From Sediminibacillus massiliensis (lineage in GTDB: Bacteria > Bacillota > Bacilli > Bacillales > Amphibacillaceae): DNA of 64,000 bases. This document shows positions 17,347 to 25,642 of this stretch, in pieces. The stretch's first letter is position 1. Each line of letters begins with the position of its first letter. The stretch is taken from assembly GCF_900156915.1 (NCBI RefSeq), contig NZ_LT732535.1:513120-577119 (forward strand). The letters are read 5' to 3'. The notes beneath the pieces are model-generated. The model saw nothing but the letters and a program-made list of their open reading frames with translations. It searched no databases and was not told the DNA's origin. The position numbers and the translations under genes were made by a program.

Positions 17347-18366
17347 CTAAAGGACACCGTTAATTCTGGCAATGGCTGTTTTTGTATTTTCTCTCGTGAC
17401 CTCGTAATTGGTTACAAAACGGATAGTATCGGGACCGAATGGAACAGCCAGGATGTTCTCCTTTTTAAGGACATCTATGAATGAGACAGCATCATGTCCT
17501 GTTCCTTTTACATTAACCAGGAGGATGTTTGTCTCGACTTTGTTTTCAACTTTTACTCCCTTGATGTTGGCAATTTCATCCGCCAAATACTGTGCATTTT
17601 CATGATCGATCGTTAATCTTTCCACATTTTCTTCCAGCGCAACCAGTGCTGGTGCTGCGATTATACCAGCTTGTCTTAATCCCCCACCTAACCTTTTTCT
17701 CCATTTGCGTGCTTCGTCGATAAAGGACTTATTCCCTGCGATAATGGAACCTACAGGTGCTCCCAATCCTTTCGACAAACAGAATTGTACACTGTCCGCA
17801 TTTTGACCATATTCCTTCAATGTCACTCCAGATGCGACAGAGGCGTTGAACAAGCGAGCTCCGTCCAAATGAACGCTGATATTGCGGTCTTTCGCGATTT
17901 GATAAATCGCCTGCATGTTTTCTAATGGAAGGATAGCTCCTCCTGCTTTGTTGTGTGTGTTCTCCAGACAGATTAAACTTGTTACAGGAAAATGTATATC
18001 TTCTGACCTGATGGCACTCTTGACTTCTTCTGGATCCATCGCCCCTCTATACCCATTAATAGGCCGGGATTGAACACCGGCAAGCGCTGAAAAGGCTGCA
18101 GCTTCATAAAGATAAATATGGGCACTCGCTTCCAGGATTACTTCATCTCCGGGGTTGCAGTGTGTTAATGCTGCTATTTGGTTTCCTTGAGTACCACTCG
18201 TTACGAATAAAGCGGCTTCTTTCCCCAGCATTTCTGCTGCTTGTTCTTCGAGTTTGTTTACAGTTGGATCTTCTCCATATACATCGTCGCCAACATTGGA
18301 ATGATAAGCTGCAAGGCGCATGTTTTCAGTCGGTTTAGTAATAGTATCGCTTCTTAAGTCGATCAC
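17347..18366 (-). CDS. ltaE: Low-specificity L-threonine aldolase
   Basis: This 339-aa PLP enzyme cleaves L-threonine or allo-threonine to glycine and acetaldehyde. Diagnostic segments are the N-terminal IDLRSDTITKPT, VGDDVYGEDPT, FVTSGTQGNQIA, the cofactor aspartate and arginine in HLDGARLFNA, and the Schiff-base lysine in CLSKGLGAPVGS. Length and domain order are standard for fold-type I aldolases. It is cytoplasmic and monocistronic, with a terminator beyond its stop. It could feed glycine supply or threonine breakdown; ilvA at 25643-26902 competes for the same amino acid. Confidence 0.94.
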   Translation of the reverse strand: MIDLRSDTITKPTENMRLAAYHSNVGDDVYGEDPTVNKLEEQAAEMLGKEAALFVTSGTQGNQIAALTHCNPGDEVILEASAHIYLYEAAAFSALAGVQSRPINGYRGAMDPEEVKSAIRSEDIHFPVTSLICLENTHNKAGGAILPLENMQAIYQIAKDRNISVHLDGARLFNASVASGVTLKEYGQNADSVQFCLSKGLGAPVGSIIAGNKSFIDEARKWRKRLGGGLRQAGIIAAPALVALEENVERLTIDHENAQYLADEIANIKGVKVENKVETNILLVNVKGTGHDAVSFIDVLKKENILAVPFGPDTIRFVTNYEVTRENTKTAIARINGVL

Positions 18367-18621
18367 TTGATGCTCCCCCTAGAATTTAGATAATTGACAC
18401 TAGTATTAATCGTAATAGAAATTGTCTGCTTCTTCAATAAGTTGCTACATTTATTCGATAACCTGTATTATCGAATAAATCCTTGTTTTTTCAATTTACG
18501 GTTCTGGTAATTGATTGCTATTCCGATTAAGTCAAAATGTTTAACGCCCCAGATAATCGCTGTTAAAATAAATACATGCATTTATCCAAATGCGAATCAT
18601 GTAAGGAAAGAAGATGTGAAG

Positions 18622-19656
18622 ATGACGGAACAAAATCAATCAAAGCAACTTAAAGATATTCATTTTTCTGTACTGGATTTGTCGCCGATTATGGAAGGTG
18701 GAAATGCTTCTCTGTCTTTTAAAAACACGTTGGATTTGGCACAACACGCAGAAAAATGGGGTTACACACGATTCTGGCTGGCTGAACACCATAACATGCC
18801 TTTTATTGCCAGTTCAGCAACTTCTGTGGTAATAGGTCATGTGGCTTCTGGCACTTCTTCAATCAGAGTGGGTTCTGGAGGCATCATGCTGCCTAATCAC
18901 GCACCATTAGTGATCGCAGAACAATTTGGGACGCTAGAATCTCTGTTCCCGGGTAGAATCGACCTTGGCTTGGGAAGGGCCCCCGGTACTGATCAGCTTA
19001 CCGCACATGCCTTAAGAAGAGACCGTCGAAGCGACGGACAAGACTTCCCGGAACAGTTGGAGGAACTTAGAAGTTATTTTGATCCATCTCTCGCCTCTGA
19101 ACCTCTACCAATTCAGGCTGTTCCTGGTCAGGGGCTTGATATACCAATATGGTTGCTTGGTTCAAGCGGCTTCAGCGCACAGCTTGCAGGAGAGTTGGGA
19201 TTGCCATTTGCATTTGCGAGCCATTTTTCACCGCATAATACTGAAGGTGCTTTGTCTCTTTACCGACGGAGTTTCAAACCATCTGCAACATTGCAAGAAC
19301 CATATGCGATGGTTGGTGTGAATGTAACAGCGGCCGGGACGGATGAAGAGGCGGCTTACTTAGAAACAACCTTGCAACAGCAATTTTTGAACTTGATCAG
19401 AAACAGGCAGATGCCATTACAACCTCCTGTGGATAACATCGACGAAATGATGAGTCCCCATGAAAAAGCGGCATTAAATCAGCAGTTGGGTTCTTCCATA
19501 TCAGGTGGACCGGAAACCGTGAAAGCCAAATTGCAACGTTTCCTCGATGAAACTCAGGCCGATGAGATGATTATCAATACTCAAATATATGATCATGCAG
19601 CACGTTTGAAATCTTTCGAAATTGTTTCTGAAATAACCGGCAATAAGAAAGACTAA
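18622..19656 (+). CDS. LLM-class flavin-dependent oxidoreductase (first of three)
   Basis: The 344-aa product belongs to the bacterial luciferase-like monooxygenase superfamily: FSVLDLSPI near the N-terminus, [55 protein letters not shown], and a late [12 protein letters not shown] segment. Such proteins use reduced FMN; the substrate here is unknown. The frame is open further upstream, but ATG 18622 gives a family-like start. Two paralogs lie at 41019-41945 and 54669-55667. A clean terminator follows and is shared with the convergent cvfB. Confidence 0.92.
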   Translation: MTEQNQSKQLKDIHFSVLDLSPIMEGGNASLSFKNTLDLAQHAEKWGYTRFWLAEHHNMPFIASSATSVVIGHVASGTSSIRVGSGGIMLPNHAPLVIAEQFGTLESLFPGRIDLGLGRAPGTDQLTAHALRRDRRSDGQDFPEQLEELRSYFDPSLASEPLPIQAVPGQGLDIPIWLLGSSGFSAQLAGELGLPFAFASHFSPHNTEGALSLYRRSFKPSATLQEPYAMVGVNVTAAGTDEEAAYLETTLQQQFLNLIRNRQMPLQPPVDNIDEMMSPHEKAALNQQLGSSISGGPETVKAKLQRFLDETQADEMIINTQIYDHAARLKSFEIVSEITGNKKD

Positions 19657-19662
19657 TTAGAA

Positions 19663-19696
19663 AGCACCGGTGTGTTATTACACCGGTGCTGGTTTT
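19663..19696. terminator. Bidirectional terminator between the LLM gene and cvfB
   Basis: AGCACCGGTGT (19663-19673) pairs perfectly with 19680-19690 across a six-base loop, followed by TTTT. It lies between convergent genes. Confidence 0.85.
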
Positions 19697-19697
19697 A

Positions 19698-20555
19698 TCA
19701 TTCTTCTGTCAATATGGTTTTATCATTGGTTTGAGAGATTTTCTTTTCTTTCATCAGTTTTCCCAGAGCCCTTTTAAAAGCAGCTTTACTTATTTGGAAA
19801 GTGGAGCGAATTGCCTCCGGGTCGCTTTTATCGGTAAAGTCCATTTCTCCTCCATGTTGTTGTAAATATGCCAAAATCATCTCAGCATCTTCATGCATGC
19901 CTTCTTGTTTTAAAGGGAGTAAAGAGACATTTATTGTTCCATCTTCCTTTACATCGATTACTCTCCCATTAACTGTTTCTCCGACTCTCGGTTCTTGTTT
20001 GCGTTCATTCGGATGAATAAACCCTCTGTAGCCTTCTTCTGTCAACATGAATGATCCTGATTTGGTAGCCCGGTAAATACGTCCGGTTATTTGATTCTTT
20101 ATCAGGGAATCAGGAGCTCTGACTAAATCTTGTTGGACATCCCCCTCCGTGATTGGTTTAGCGAGTAATTTCCCTTTCTTATCTACTTCAAGGCTCACAA
20201 AAAGCGAATCCCCTTCTTTAGGCCAAACTGTTTGCAATAAGGGTAGGTCATCTTTGGAAACGAGAATTTCTTTGCGGATACCGATGTCGACAAATACGCC
20301 AAGATCGTTTATCACTTCCACGACTTCTGACCATCCATATGTATCAAGGCTGGCATCTGGTATATGTTTGGTTGCTGACAAACTCCCATCTTTCTCTAAA
20401 AACAAGAAAACTTCTGTCCACTGTCCTGTTTCCAGATCTTCAGTAACTTCCTCTTTAGGAAGTGATACTTTCTCCTTCCCGTCTGACAAGATATACTCTT
20501 CATTCGTATTCACTACTTTAAGACTGATCGTTGTACCTATTTGTAATAAGCTCAT
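19698..20555 (-). CDS. cvfB: CvfB/YitL family S1-domain RNA-binding protein
   Basis: The 285-aa protein matches CvfB (conserved virulence factor B, YitL in B. subtilis). It has N-terminal S1-like domains, a central S1 domain (WSEVVEVINDLGVFVDIGIRKEILV), a further S1 repeat with GRIYRATKSGSFMLTEEGYRGFIHPNE, and a C-terminal winged-helix ending in FQISKAAFKRALGKLMKEKKI. The family binds RNA and affects virulence-gene expression in Staphylococcus; its role in other Firmicutes is poorly defined. It is cytoplasmic. The gene is convergent with the LLM monooxygenase and divergent from the 49-aa ORF at 20807. Confidence 0.92.
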   Translation of the reverse strand: MSLLQIGTTISLKVVNTNEEYILSDGKEKVSLPKEEVTEDLETGQWTEVFLFLEKDGSLSATKHIPDASLDTYGWSEVVEVINDLGVFVDIGIRKEILVSKDDLPLLQTVWPKEGDSLFVSLEVDKKGKLLAKPITEGDVQQDLVRAPDSLIKNQITGRIYRATKSGSFMLTEEGYRGFIHPNERKQEPRVGETVNGRVIDVKEDGTINVSLLPLKQEGMHEDAEMILAYLQQHGGEMDFTDKSDPEAIRSTFQISKAAFKRALGKLMKEKKISQTNDKTILTEE

Positions 20556-20707
20556 AATTTATTACCTCTTTCTTCATATCGATTAACAATTGATTTGTGG
20601 TGGATTGGAATCTCCTTCATAAACTTTAACATACTGGATGTAAATTAACTTTCGATTAGCTTAAACACCTGATAAATATCATGGCAATATTGCTTTCTAA
20701 TGTTATT

Positions 20708-20751
20708 ATCTCATTTTGATATTGTTATTATCTCTTTTTGAGATATATAAT
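20708..20751 (+). promoter_or_regulatory. Two GltC-like LysR-type boxes in tandem plus a -10 element
   Basis: ATCTCATTTTGATAT (20708-20722) and ATCTCTTTTTGAGAT (20730-20744) are both T-N11-A dyads, 22 bp apart centre to centre. Each agrees at 13 of 15 positions with the palindrome in the gltA-gltC intergenic region (51478-51492). TATAAT follows at 20746-20751. They lie within a 22-bp tandem repeat starting at 20701. Binding by GltC is inferred from similarity only. Confidence 0.45.
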
Positions 20752-20806
20752 GATATCAAGAATTGAAACAAATTAACCTTCTACAGGTTACAGGGGGAAA
20801 CGAATA

Positions 20807-20956
20807 ATGAGTCAAGCTATGAGAAATGATATGATTGAACGCTTGTGCAGCAGAACTTCCATGAACGAAAATGAAGTTGTATGTTTGTCAGACGCTGAAG
20901 TGGAATACTATCATTGGCTCTATTTTGAAGATGAATCTGTTTACAACCTAATGTAG
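20807..20956 (+). CDS. 49-aa BH0509-like protein
   Basis: ATG 20807 follows CAGGGGGAAACG and opens a 49-codon frame. The product begins MSQAMRNDMIERLCSRTS and ends in an acidic helix with the pattern LSDAEVEYYHWLYFEDE. The (M/L)(T/S)DAEVE segment near the middle recalls the tiny BH0509 family of Bacillaceae as I remember it; its function is unknown. A good terminator follows 50 bases after the stop. The promoter region carries two GltC-like boxes, so expression may follow nitrogen or carbon state. Confidence 0.65.
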   Translation: MSQAMRNDMIERLCSRTSMNENEVVCLSDAEVEYYHWLYFEDESVYNLM

Positions 20957-21006
20957 TCTTTCGAATGGAATGATAAATAAATATAAATTAATAGAAATAC
21001 ATACTC

Positions 21007-21041
21007 AAAGCCTGATTAGACCCCGAAAATCAGGCTTTTTG
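21007..21041 (+). terminator. Intrinsic terminator after the 49-aa ORF
   Basis: AAAGCCTGATT (21007-21017) pairs with AATCAGGCTTT (21028-21038), followed by T residues. It may also act for the convergent nfo-like gene. Confidence 0.85.
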
Positions 21042-21079
21042 TTATCGCAGCTAGCATAAATGTGCAGCTCTATCCATGA

Positions 21080-21919
21080 TTATCTCCCCCATCGTGACTT
21101 AATTTCAGCAATTTCATTTTCATGGCTATTCTTTTTGTCCTTTGGTGTTTCCAGAATCAGGGGAATATTTTGGATTACAGATGATTGCAGAATGGAATCA
21201 AACTGTTTTTCAGTTATATATCCCCCATGAAATATATTCGCGTGTCTGTCTTTTCCTGATTTCGCTTGATATTTTGAGTTGTTTAAATGAATAACTTTCA
21301 AATTTTGAAAGTAACCAAGGTTGTTTCCATGCTCCATTACATACTCCCAATTATCACCATTCCAAAGTCCACTTGCAAAAGCATGGCAAGTATCCAGGCA
21401 AAAACCCAAACTGTTAGGTCTGTCGATCAATTGTCTGATCTTTACAAGCTCTTCCATTGTTGTCCCTATGGAACCTGGTTTCCCTGCGTTGTTTTCAAGT
21501 AATAGCATGCTCTTCCCATCCCACTGCTCCATCACTTCATTTATAACCTCGATCATTAATTGATAACTATATAGAGGGTTGTTAGCGTCCTTATTTTTTC
21601 CGAAATGAACAACAACCCCTAATGAACCACATGCATCTGAAATGTGCAAATCATTTAGGATGGAGCGGACGACCCGCTTTTTTTGCTCAGGGGATTCAGG
21701 TGTCAAATTAGTTGGGTATGGCGAATGACTGATTGATACAATATCATGTTCATGGCAAAATTGTTTGCAGAGCCTGGTATCTTCTGTATCATATGCTTTT
21801 ATGTTGAGGCTTCTAGGATTTTTAGGGAAATACTGAAAGGAAGCGGCATTTAACTGTTTTGCAGACTTAGCTGCATGATAATATCCTTCCTTAATACTGA
21901 CATGACATCCGATGAACAA
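21080..21919 (-). CDS. nfo: Deoxyribonuclease IV (AP endonuclease, Nfo family)
   Basis: The 279-aa product is an endonuclease IV-type TIM barrel that incises DNA at abasic sites. Family segments are an N-terminal GCHVSIKEG, FPKNPRSLN, ISHSPYPTNL, VVHFGKN, LLENNAGKPGSIG, GFCLDTCHAFASG, HLNNSK, and DRHANIFHGG near the C-terminus, which together supply the three-zinc site. The start is TTG 21919, with GAGGGGTG nine to ten bases upstream. The length is slightly short of the usual 285-300 aa. It is cytoplasmic and monocistronic. Confidence 0.93.
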   Translation of the reverse strand: MFIGCHVSIKEGYYHAAKSAKQLNAASFQYFPKNPRSLNIKAYDTEDTRLCKQFCHEHDIVSISHSPYPTNLTPESPEQKKRVVRSILNDLHISDACGSLGVVVHFGKNKDANNPLYSYQLMIEVINEVMEQWDGKSMLLLENNAGKPGSIGTTMEELVKIRQLIDRPNSLGFCLDTCHAFASGLWNGDNWEYVMEHGNNLGYFQNLKVIHLNNSKYQAKSGKDRHANIFHGGYITEKQFDSILQSSVIQNIPLILETPKDKKNSHENEIAEIKSRWGR

Positions 21920-22040
21920 AGAACGACACCCCTCACCTCTTTTATTTAGTATTAAAGAGAAAGAGCTTATTTATGCAGTCGTCCAAGAGCTAGAAATAAT
22001 TTCGATGGTTTAGGGCATATTAGATTGCGGAGGTGTTCAT

Positions 22041-22292
22041 ATGAGTCAACCCTATCAATGCCCGAATTGCAAATCGAATAAATCAAGATTCAACCTTTTC
22101 GAGCAAACACCAAACTACGTAAAATTAGATCCAAACTCGGGAGACATGGTCCTACAATATACAGATGAAACATTAGAACCATTTCACGTGAAGTACCAAG
22201 GGCCTAAAGTCAGGGTCCAATGTGGAGTTTGTGGACTTATGGAAGATGAAATACGGTTTATAAAACAAGCTGAACTTCAAAAAAAACAGTAA
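22041..22292 (+). CDS. Small zinc-ribbon-like protein
   Basis: The 83-aa product has two CxxC knuckles, YQCPNCKSN at the N-terminus and VQCGVCGLMED near residue 62, separated by about 55 residues with a conserved-looking FHVKYQGPK. This suggests one zinc ribbon made from distant halves. I recall similar uncharacterised Bacillaceae proteins, perhaps the DUF2757 group, but cannot be sure of the name. GGAGGTG precedes ATG 22041. It stands alone, with a terminator shared with the convergent cysK. Confidence 0.75.
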   Translation: MSQPYQCPNCKSNKSRFNLFEQTPNYVKLDPNSGDMVLQYTDETLEPFHVKYQGPKVRVQCGVCGLMEDEIRFIKQAELQKKQ

Positions 22293-22327
22293 AGATCCGA
22301 CCAGATTCGGTTCTTTACTGTTTTTTA
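22283..22327. terminator. Bidirectional terminator between the zinc-ribbon gene and cysK
   Basis: AAAACAGTAAAGA (22283-22295) pairs perfectly with 22312-22324, with T runs on both strands. It overlaps the end of the zinc-ribbon gene and sits just beyond the cysK stop. Confidence 0.85.
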
Positions 22328-22330
22328 TCG

Positions 22331-23251
22331 TCAACTATCAAACAAGTTCATGCTCATATATCTTTCCCCTGTATCAGGTGCTATACAGACGACGCGTTTT
22401 CCCTTTCCTAACCGTTTGGCAACTTCTATTGCAGCATATACTGCAGCTCCACCTGAAAGACCAGTCAATATCCCTTCTTTTGAAGCCAGGTTTTTAAACG
22501 TATTAACCGCATCTTCATCGGCTATCTGAATAATTTCATCGTAAATATTTGTATTCAATATCTGCGGAACAAAGCCAGGGCTTGTACCAACCAATTTGTG
22601 TTTACCAGGTTTGCCGCCGGATAACACTGGGGACCCCTTGGGTTCGACTACAGCTATATATAGATCTGATAGCTTTTCTTTCAATGTTTCCCCTGTTCCA
22701 GTTACAGTTCCACCAGTTCCGGCGGTTGCAACAAATGCATCCATTTTTCCTTCCATCTGTTCCAAAAGTTCTATCGCTGTCGTGTTGCGATGGGCATCCG
22801 GATTTGCCGGATTTTCAAATTGCTGCGGGATAAAACTTCCCGGAGTGGATTCATGAAGTTCATTTGCCTTTTCTATCGCTCCCGGCATCTTTTTTTCACT
22901 AGGAGTCAAAACTACTTTTGCACCAAATGCTTTCAGGATATTGATTCGTTCGGTTGTCATGTTATCCGGCATAACCAAAACAGCTTTATATCCCTTTGCT
23001 GCAGCAACCATGGCTAATCCGATACCGGTATTGCCGCTAGTTGGCTCAATAATTGTATCACCAGGCTTGATTAAACCTTCCTGTTCTGCCTTTGTAATCA
23101 TGTTTAATGCTGCCCGGTCCTTGACGCTCCTCGTCGGGTTGTACATTTCCAATTTAACATAAACATCTGCTGCATCTTCCGGTACTAACCTGTTTAATTT
23201 AACTACAGGTGTATCACCGACTAATTCCGTCATGTTCTCTGCTACTCTCAT
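22331..23251 (-). CDS. cysK: Cysteine synthase (O-acetylserine sulfhydrylase)
   Basis: This 306-aa PLP enzyme makes cysteine from O-acetylserine and sulfide. Visible motifs are [10 protein letters not shown] with the Schiff-base lysine at about K44, [12 protein letters not shown], the phosphate cup [11 protein letters not shown], and [13 protein letters not shown]. The length is standard. A rhodanese gene lies 44 bases upstream in the same direction, suggesting a sulfur-handling pair. The terminator beyond the stop is shared with the convergent small gene. A cystathionine beta-synthase-type activity cannot be excluded, but the CysK motifs fit better. Confidence 0.94.
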   Translation of the reverse strand: MRVAENMTELVGDTPVVKLNRLVPEDAADVYVKLEMYNPTRSVKDRAALNMITKAEQEGLIKPGDTIIEPTSGNTGIGLAMVAAAKGYKAVLVMPDNMTTERINILKAFGAKVVLTPSEKKMPGAIEKANELHESTPGSFIPQQFENPANPDAHRNTTAIELLEQMEGKMDAFVATAGTGGTVTGTGETLKEKLSDLYIAVVEPKGSPVLSGGKPGKHKLVGTSPGFVPQILNTNIYDEIIQIADEDAVNTFKNLASKEGILTGLSGGAAVYAAIEVAKRLGKGKRVVCIAPDTGERYMSMNLFDS

Positions 23252-23295
23252 TGTTTACCACCTATTCATCAAAAAAGTTGATACGCCGGGGGAAA

Positions 23296-23592
23296 TTACT
23301 CTACTTCCCCTTCCCAAGCGAGCATTCCTCCGGTCATGTTACTAACCTTATAACCTTGGTCTTCGAAATATTTTGCGGCTCTTTCACTTCTTCTTCCAGA
23401 GCGGCAAACAAAAATATATTCTTCAGTCTTGTCTAACTCATCTTTATGATCCTCTATTGTTCCTAAGCGAATGTGACGGGAACCGGGGATCTTTCCCGTT
23501 GCTACTTCCTCGTCTTCCCGGACATCAATAATATTCACATTTTTATTATCTTTTAATAGTTGCTCAACTTCATTTGTTGATATCTCTTTCAT
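23296..23592 (-). CDS. Single-domain rhodanese-like protein
   Basis: The 98-aa product is one rhodanese domain with NIIDVREDEEVATGKIPGSRHI and the active-site loop CRSGRRSERAA, holding the persulfide-forming cysteine at about residue 63. It presumably carries or transfers sulfane sulfur in the cytoplasm. It precedes cysK by 44 bases on the same strand and is probably cotranscribed, so a role in cysteine sulfur handling is plausible but inferred. An A/G-rich ribosome binding site supports the ATG at 23592. Confidence 0.92.
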   Translation of the reverse strand: MKEISTNEVEQLLKDNKNVNIIDVREDEEVATGKIPGSRHIRLGTIEDHKDELDKTEEYIFVCRSGRRSERAAKYFEDQGYKVSNMTGGMLAWEGEVE

Positions 23593-23778
23593 TTATCAAG
23601 CACTCCTTTTCCTACCCGATATTTATTTCCCTTTATATCTTAACAATCGGACAAGAAAAAGTACAAACATACACTACTGGAAAAAGGTGCAGGAAAATGA
23701 ATCTTTTTTAGTGACAGGCTATTCTCTATCTGTTATATTTTAAGTAATAATTTAATCTGCTTTACTTCACTCTTTTGA

Positions 23779-24017
23779 AGTGAGGATAGAGGTGCAAAAA
23801 CCATTAGTAGACAACCGGAGGATGATGAGATCCTTTGAAGGTTTGTCGAAAGGGGAATTTGCCGAAGTGGACAGAAACTCATCCTTCTCGTTCACTGGTT
23901 CTGTATTTAACAAATGCAGAGCTGTCATATAGCTGAATTTGCGCGGTTATATGGAGGGCTATCTCATGCATCCTGCTAATAGTGATGCAGCAACGAGGCC
24001 CTCGTTGCTGTTTTTTT
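23779..24017 (+). promoter_or_regulatory. Lysine riboswitch (L box) with intrinsic terminator
   Basis: The aptamer is recognisable by GAGGATAGAGGTGC at the 5' end, AGTAGACA, AAAGGGGAATTTGCCGAAG in the core, and GGAGGGCTATCTC closing P1 at about 23953-23965. The same landmarks occur in the B. subtilis lysC leader. A terminator hairpin follows, AGCAACGAG (23989-23997) with 24001-24009, and then seven T. With lysine bound, transcription should stop before dapA. Boundaries are approximate. Confidence 0.93.
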
Positions 24018-24055
24018 GTGCTATTAAACCCTAACTAACAAATTTGTTCTTTGTA

Positions 24056-24130
24056 ATGAGATAGCCTCTATTCATATGGATTTTAGTCTCCGTACTTGGT
24101 TTATATGATTTTCAAAACTATGAATAGAGG
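24056..24130 (+). promoter_or_regulatory. dapA leader element: SD-sequestering inverted repeat
   Basis: CCTCTATTCATA (24065-24076) is the exact complement of 24119-24130, which includes the AGAGG of the dapA ribosome binding site. Just before it, ATGAGATAGCC (24056-24066) is the exact complement of the P1 3' strand of the riboswitch (23957-23967). Both pairings are seen directly; a role in translation control is inference. Confidence 0.5.
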
Positions 24131-24139
24131 TGTTGTGAA

Positions 24140-25027
24140 ATGAATTTTGGTCGTGTACTAACTGCTATGGTGACCCCATTTGACCAGGCTGGAAACATTA
24201 ATTATGGACAAACAGAAAAACTGATTAACTACTTGTTGTCCAATGGTACGGACGGATTGGTCGTAAACGGTACAACAGGCGAGTCCCCTACACTGACAAA
24301 GGAAGAAAAACTCCAGTTAATACAATTCGTCGTAAAGACGGTAAAGGGCAGAGTTCCGGTTATTGCTGGCACAGGTTCAAATAATACCAGGGAATCAATC
24401 GACTTGACCATACAGGCAGAGTCGATTGGTGTAGATGGAATTATGCTGGTGACCCCTTACTACAACAAACCTTCACAGGAAGGTATGTATCAACATTTTA
24501 AAACGATTGCTGATGAAACGCGTCTTCCGGTCATGCTTTATAACATTCCAGGCCGTAGTGCGGTCGGTATGACCCCGGACACCATTATCAGGCTTTCCGA
24601 AGTAAGTAATATTGTATCCATCAAAGAAGCTAGTGCTGATCTTGATGCTATGACAAAGATTATTAGAGACACGGCTGAAGATTTCACCTTATACAGTGGT
24701 GATGATGGATTGACATTGCCTGTATTGTCCATTGGGGGTAATGGAGTGGTATCTGTGGCGTCACATATCATCGGTAATGAAATGCAGAACATGGTGCAAA
24801 GTTATTTCGCTGGAGACGGTGCTTCAGCAGCAACAATCCACCAAAATATTCTCCCGATTATGAAATCATTATTCATGGCTCCGAGCCCTGCCCCGGTAAA
24901 AGAGGCACTTTCCATGTTGGGATTGGAGGTCGGTTCTGTAAGACTTCCTATTTTGCCGCTTAACAAGAACGAGAAAACAGTTTTGGAACAAACTCTTCAT
25001 TACTTAAAAAAATACAATGTAAGTTAA
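24140..25027 (+). CDS. dapA: 4-hydroxy-tetrahydrodipicolinate synthase
   Basis: The 295-aa class I aldolase condenses pyruvate with aspartate semialdehyde, the first committed step to diaminopimelate, dipicolinate and lysine. Motifs are TAMVTPF, NGTTGESPTL, GTGSNNTRE, TPYYNKPSQEGMYQHF, LYNIPGRS with the active-site tyrosine and arginine, and SIKEAS with the Schiff-base lysine. It starts at ATG 24140, nine bases after a GAGG buried in a possible leader helix. It is preceded by a lysine riboswitch and followed by its own terminator, so it forms a single-gene lysine-regulated unit. Confidence 0.96.
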   Translation: MNFGRVLTAMVTPFDQAGNINYGQTEKLINYLLSNGTDGLVVNGTTGESPTLTKEEKLQLIQFVVKTVKGRVPVIAGTGSNNTRESIDLTIQAESIGVDGIMLVTPYYNKPSQEGMYQHFKTIADETRLPVMLYNIPGRSAVGMTPDTIIRLSEVSNIVSIKEASADLDAMTKIIRDTAEDFTLYSGDDGLTLPVLSIGGNGVVSVASHIIGNEMQNMVQSYFAGDGASAATIHQNILPIMKSLFMAPSPAPVKEALSMLGLEVGSVRLPILPLNKNEKTVLEQTLHYLKKYNVS

Positions 25028-25029
25028 AT

Positions 25030-25075
25030 AAAAAGAGACACTTTTTCCTCAAATGATAAGAAAAGGTGTCTCTTT
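25030..25075 (+). terminator. Intrinsic terminator of dapA
   Basis: A long stem, AAAGAGACAC with TTTTTC pairing to GAAAAGGTGTCTCTTT, ends in a T-rich tract. It also faces the convergent rtp gene. Confidence 0.85.
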
Positions 25076-25097
25076 TCTCATTTATACCTGCTTGATA

Positions 25098-25469
25098 TTA
25101 GTAGTTGTCTCTAATAGCCTTGTCCAAAAGTGCCTTGCACCGATCCAACTCAACTTTCATCAATTTTTTATAAGCATTTGCCTTTTCCTTGCCATCCTCA
25201 GTGAAATTGTAATAGACTACTTCTTGGTATTTATTTCCCTCTCTTTTTTCTTTGATTTGATAGATGATTCCTTGCTCAATTAGTTCATGAAGTGATTTAT
25301 AAATTTCCGGATGATGAGGCTGATATCCGAGATCGGAAAATTCTTGTTTTAATAAATCTCTTAGCTTTAATCCATACAAATGTTTATTCTCGATGAGAGT
25401 AATCAAGTATAATTTTAAAAAGGCCCTTTGCTTTACTAAAAATCCACTTGAATTTCTATGTTCTCCCAT
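25098..25469 (-). CDS. rtp: Replication termination protein
   Basis: The 123-aa product matches B. subtilis RTP along its whole length: STGFLVKQRAFLKLY corresponds to SSGFLVKQRAFLKLY here, followed by YGLKLRDLLKQEF, a PHHPEIYKSLHELIEQGI winged-helix recognition region, and the dimerising C-terminal helix KVELDRCKALLDKAI. RTP dimers bind Ter sites and block replication forks from one direction. AAGGAGGAC precedes the ATG. A Ter-like sequence lies about 95 bases upstream, as expected for the autoregulated rtp of B. subtilis. PadR-type regulators share the fold, but this match is specific to RTP. Confidence 0.93.
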   Translation of the reverse strand: MGEHRNSSGFLVKQRAFLKLYLITLIENKHLYGLKLRDLLKQEFSDLGYQPHHPEIYKSLHELIEQGIIYQIKEKREGNKYQEVVYYNFTEDGKEKANAYKKLMKVELDRCKALLDKAIRDNY

Positions 25470-25563
25470 GTTAGTCCTCCTTGTTTGTTCTTGTCTTGCT
25501 GGATTGGTCGTGTGTTTATTCGAGTTATGCTGTTGTATGGGGCGAAATTTAAAACATTTAAAT

Positions 25564-25592
25564 GTTTATTTAGAACATAGTTTTGTTAAAAC
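25564..25592 (-). other. Candidate replication terminator (Ter) site
   Basis: On the minus strand the sequence contains ACTATGTTCTAAATAAAC. The B. subtilis B-site consensus as I recall it is WCTATGTACYAAATNTTC, so the core differs at one base and the last positions differ. The flanking A-site half agrees less well. It overlaps the end of a perfect 16-bp palindrome, AAACATTTAAATGTTT (25552-25567). With the B half on the low-coordinate side, it should stop forks moving from low to high coordinates. Confidence 0.55.
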
Positions 25593-25642
25593 ATTCTGTT
25601 CCAAGAAAAGGACCTTCTACTGAAAGCCCCTGAAAATTCCTA

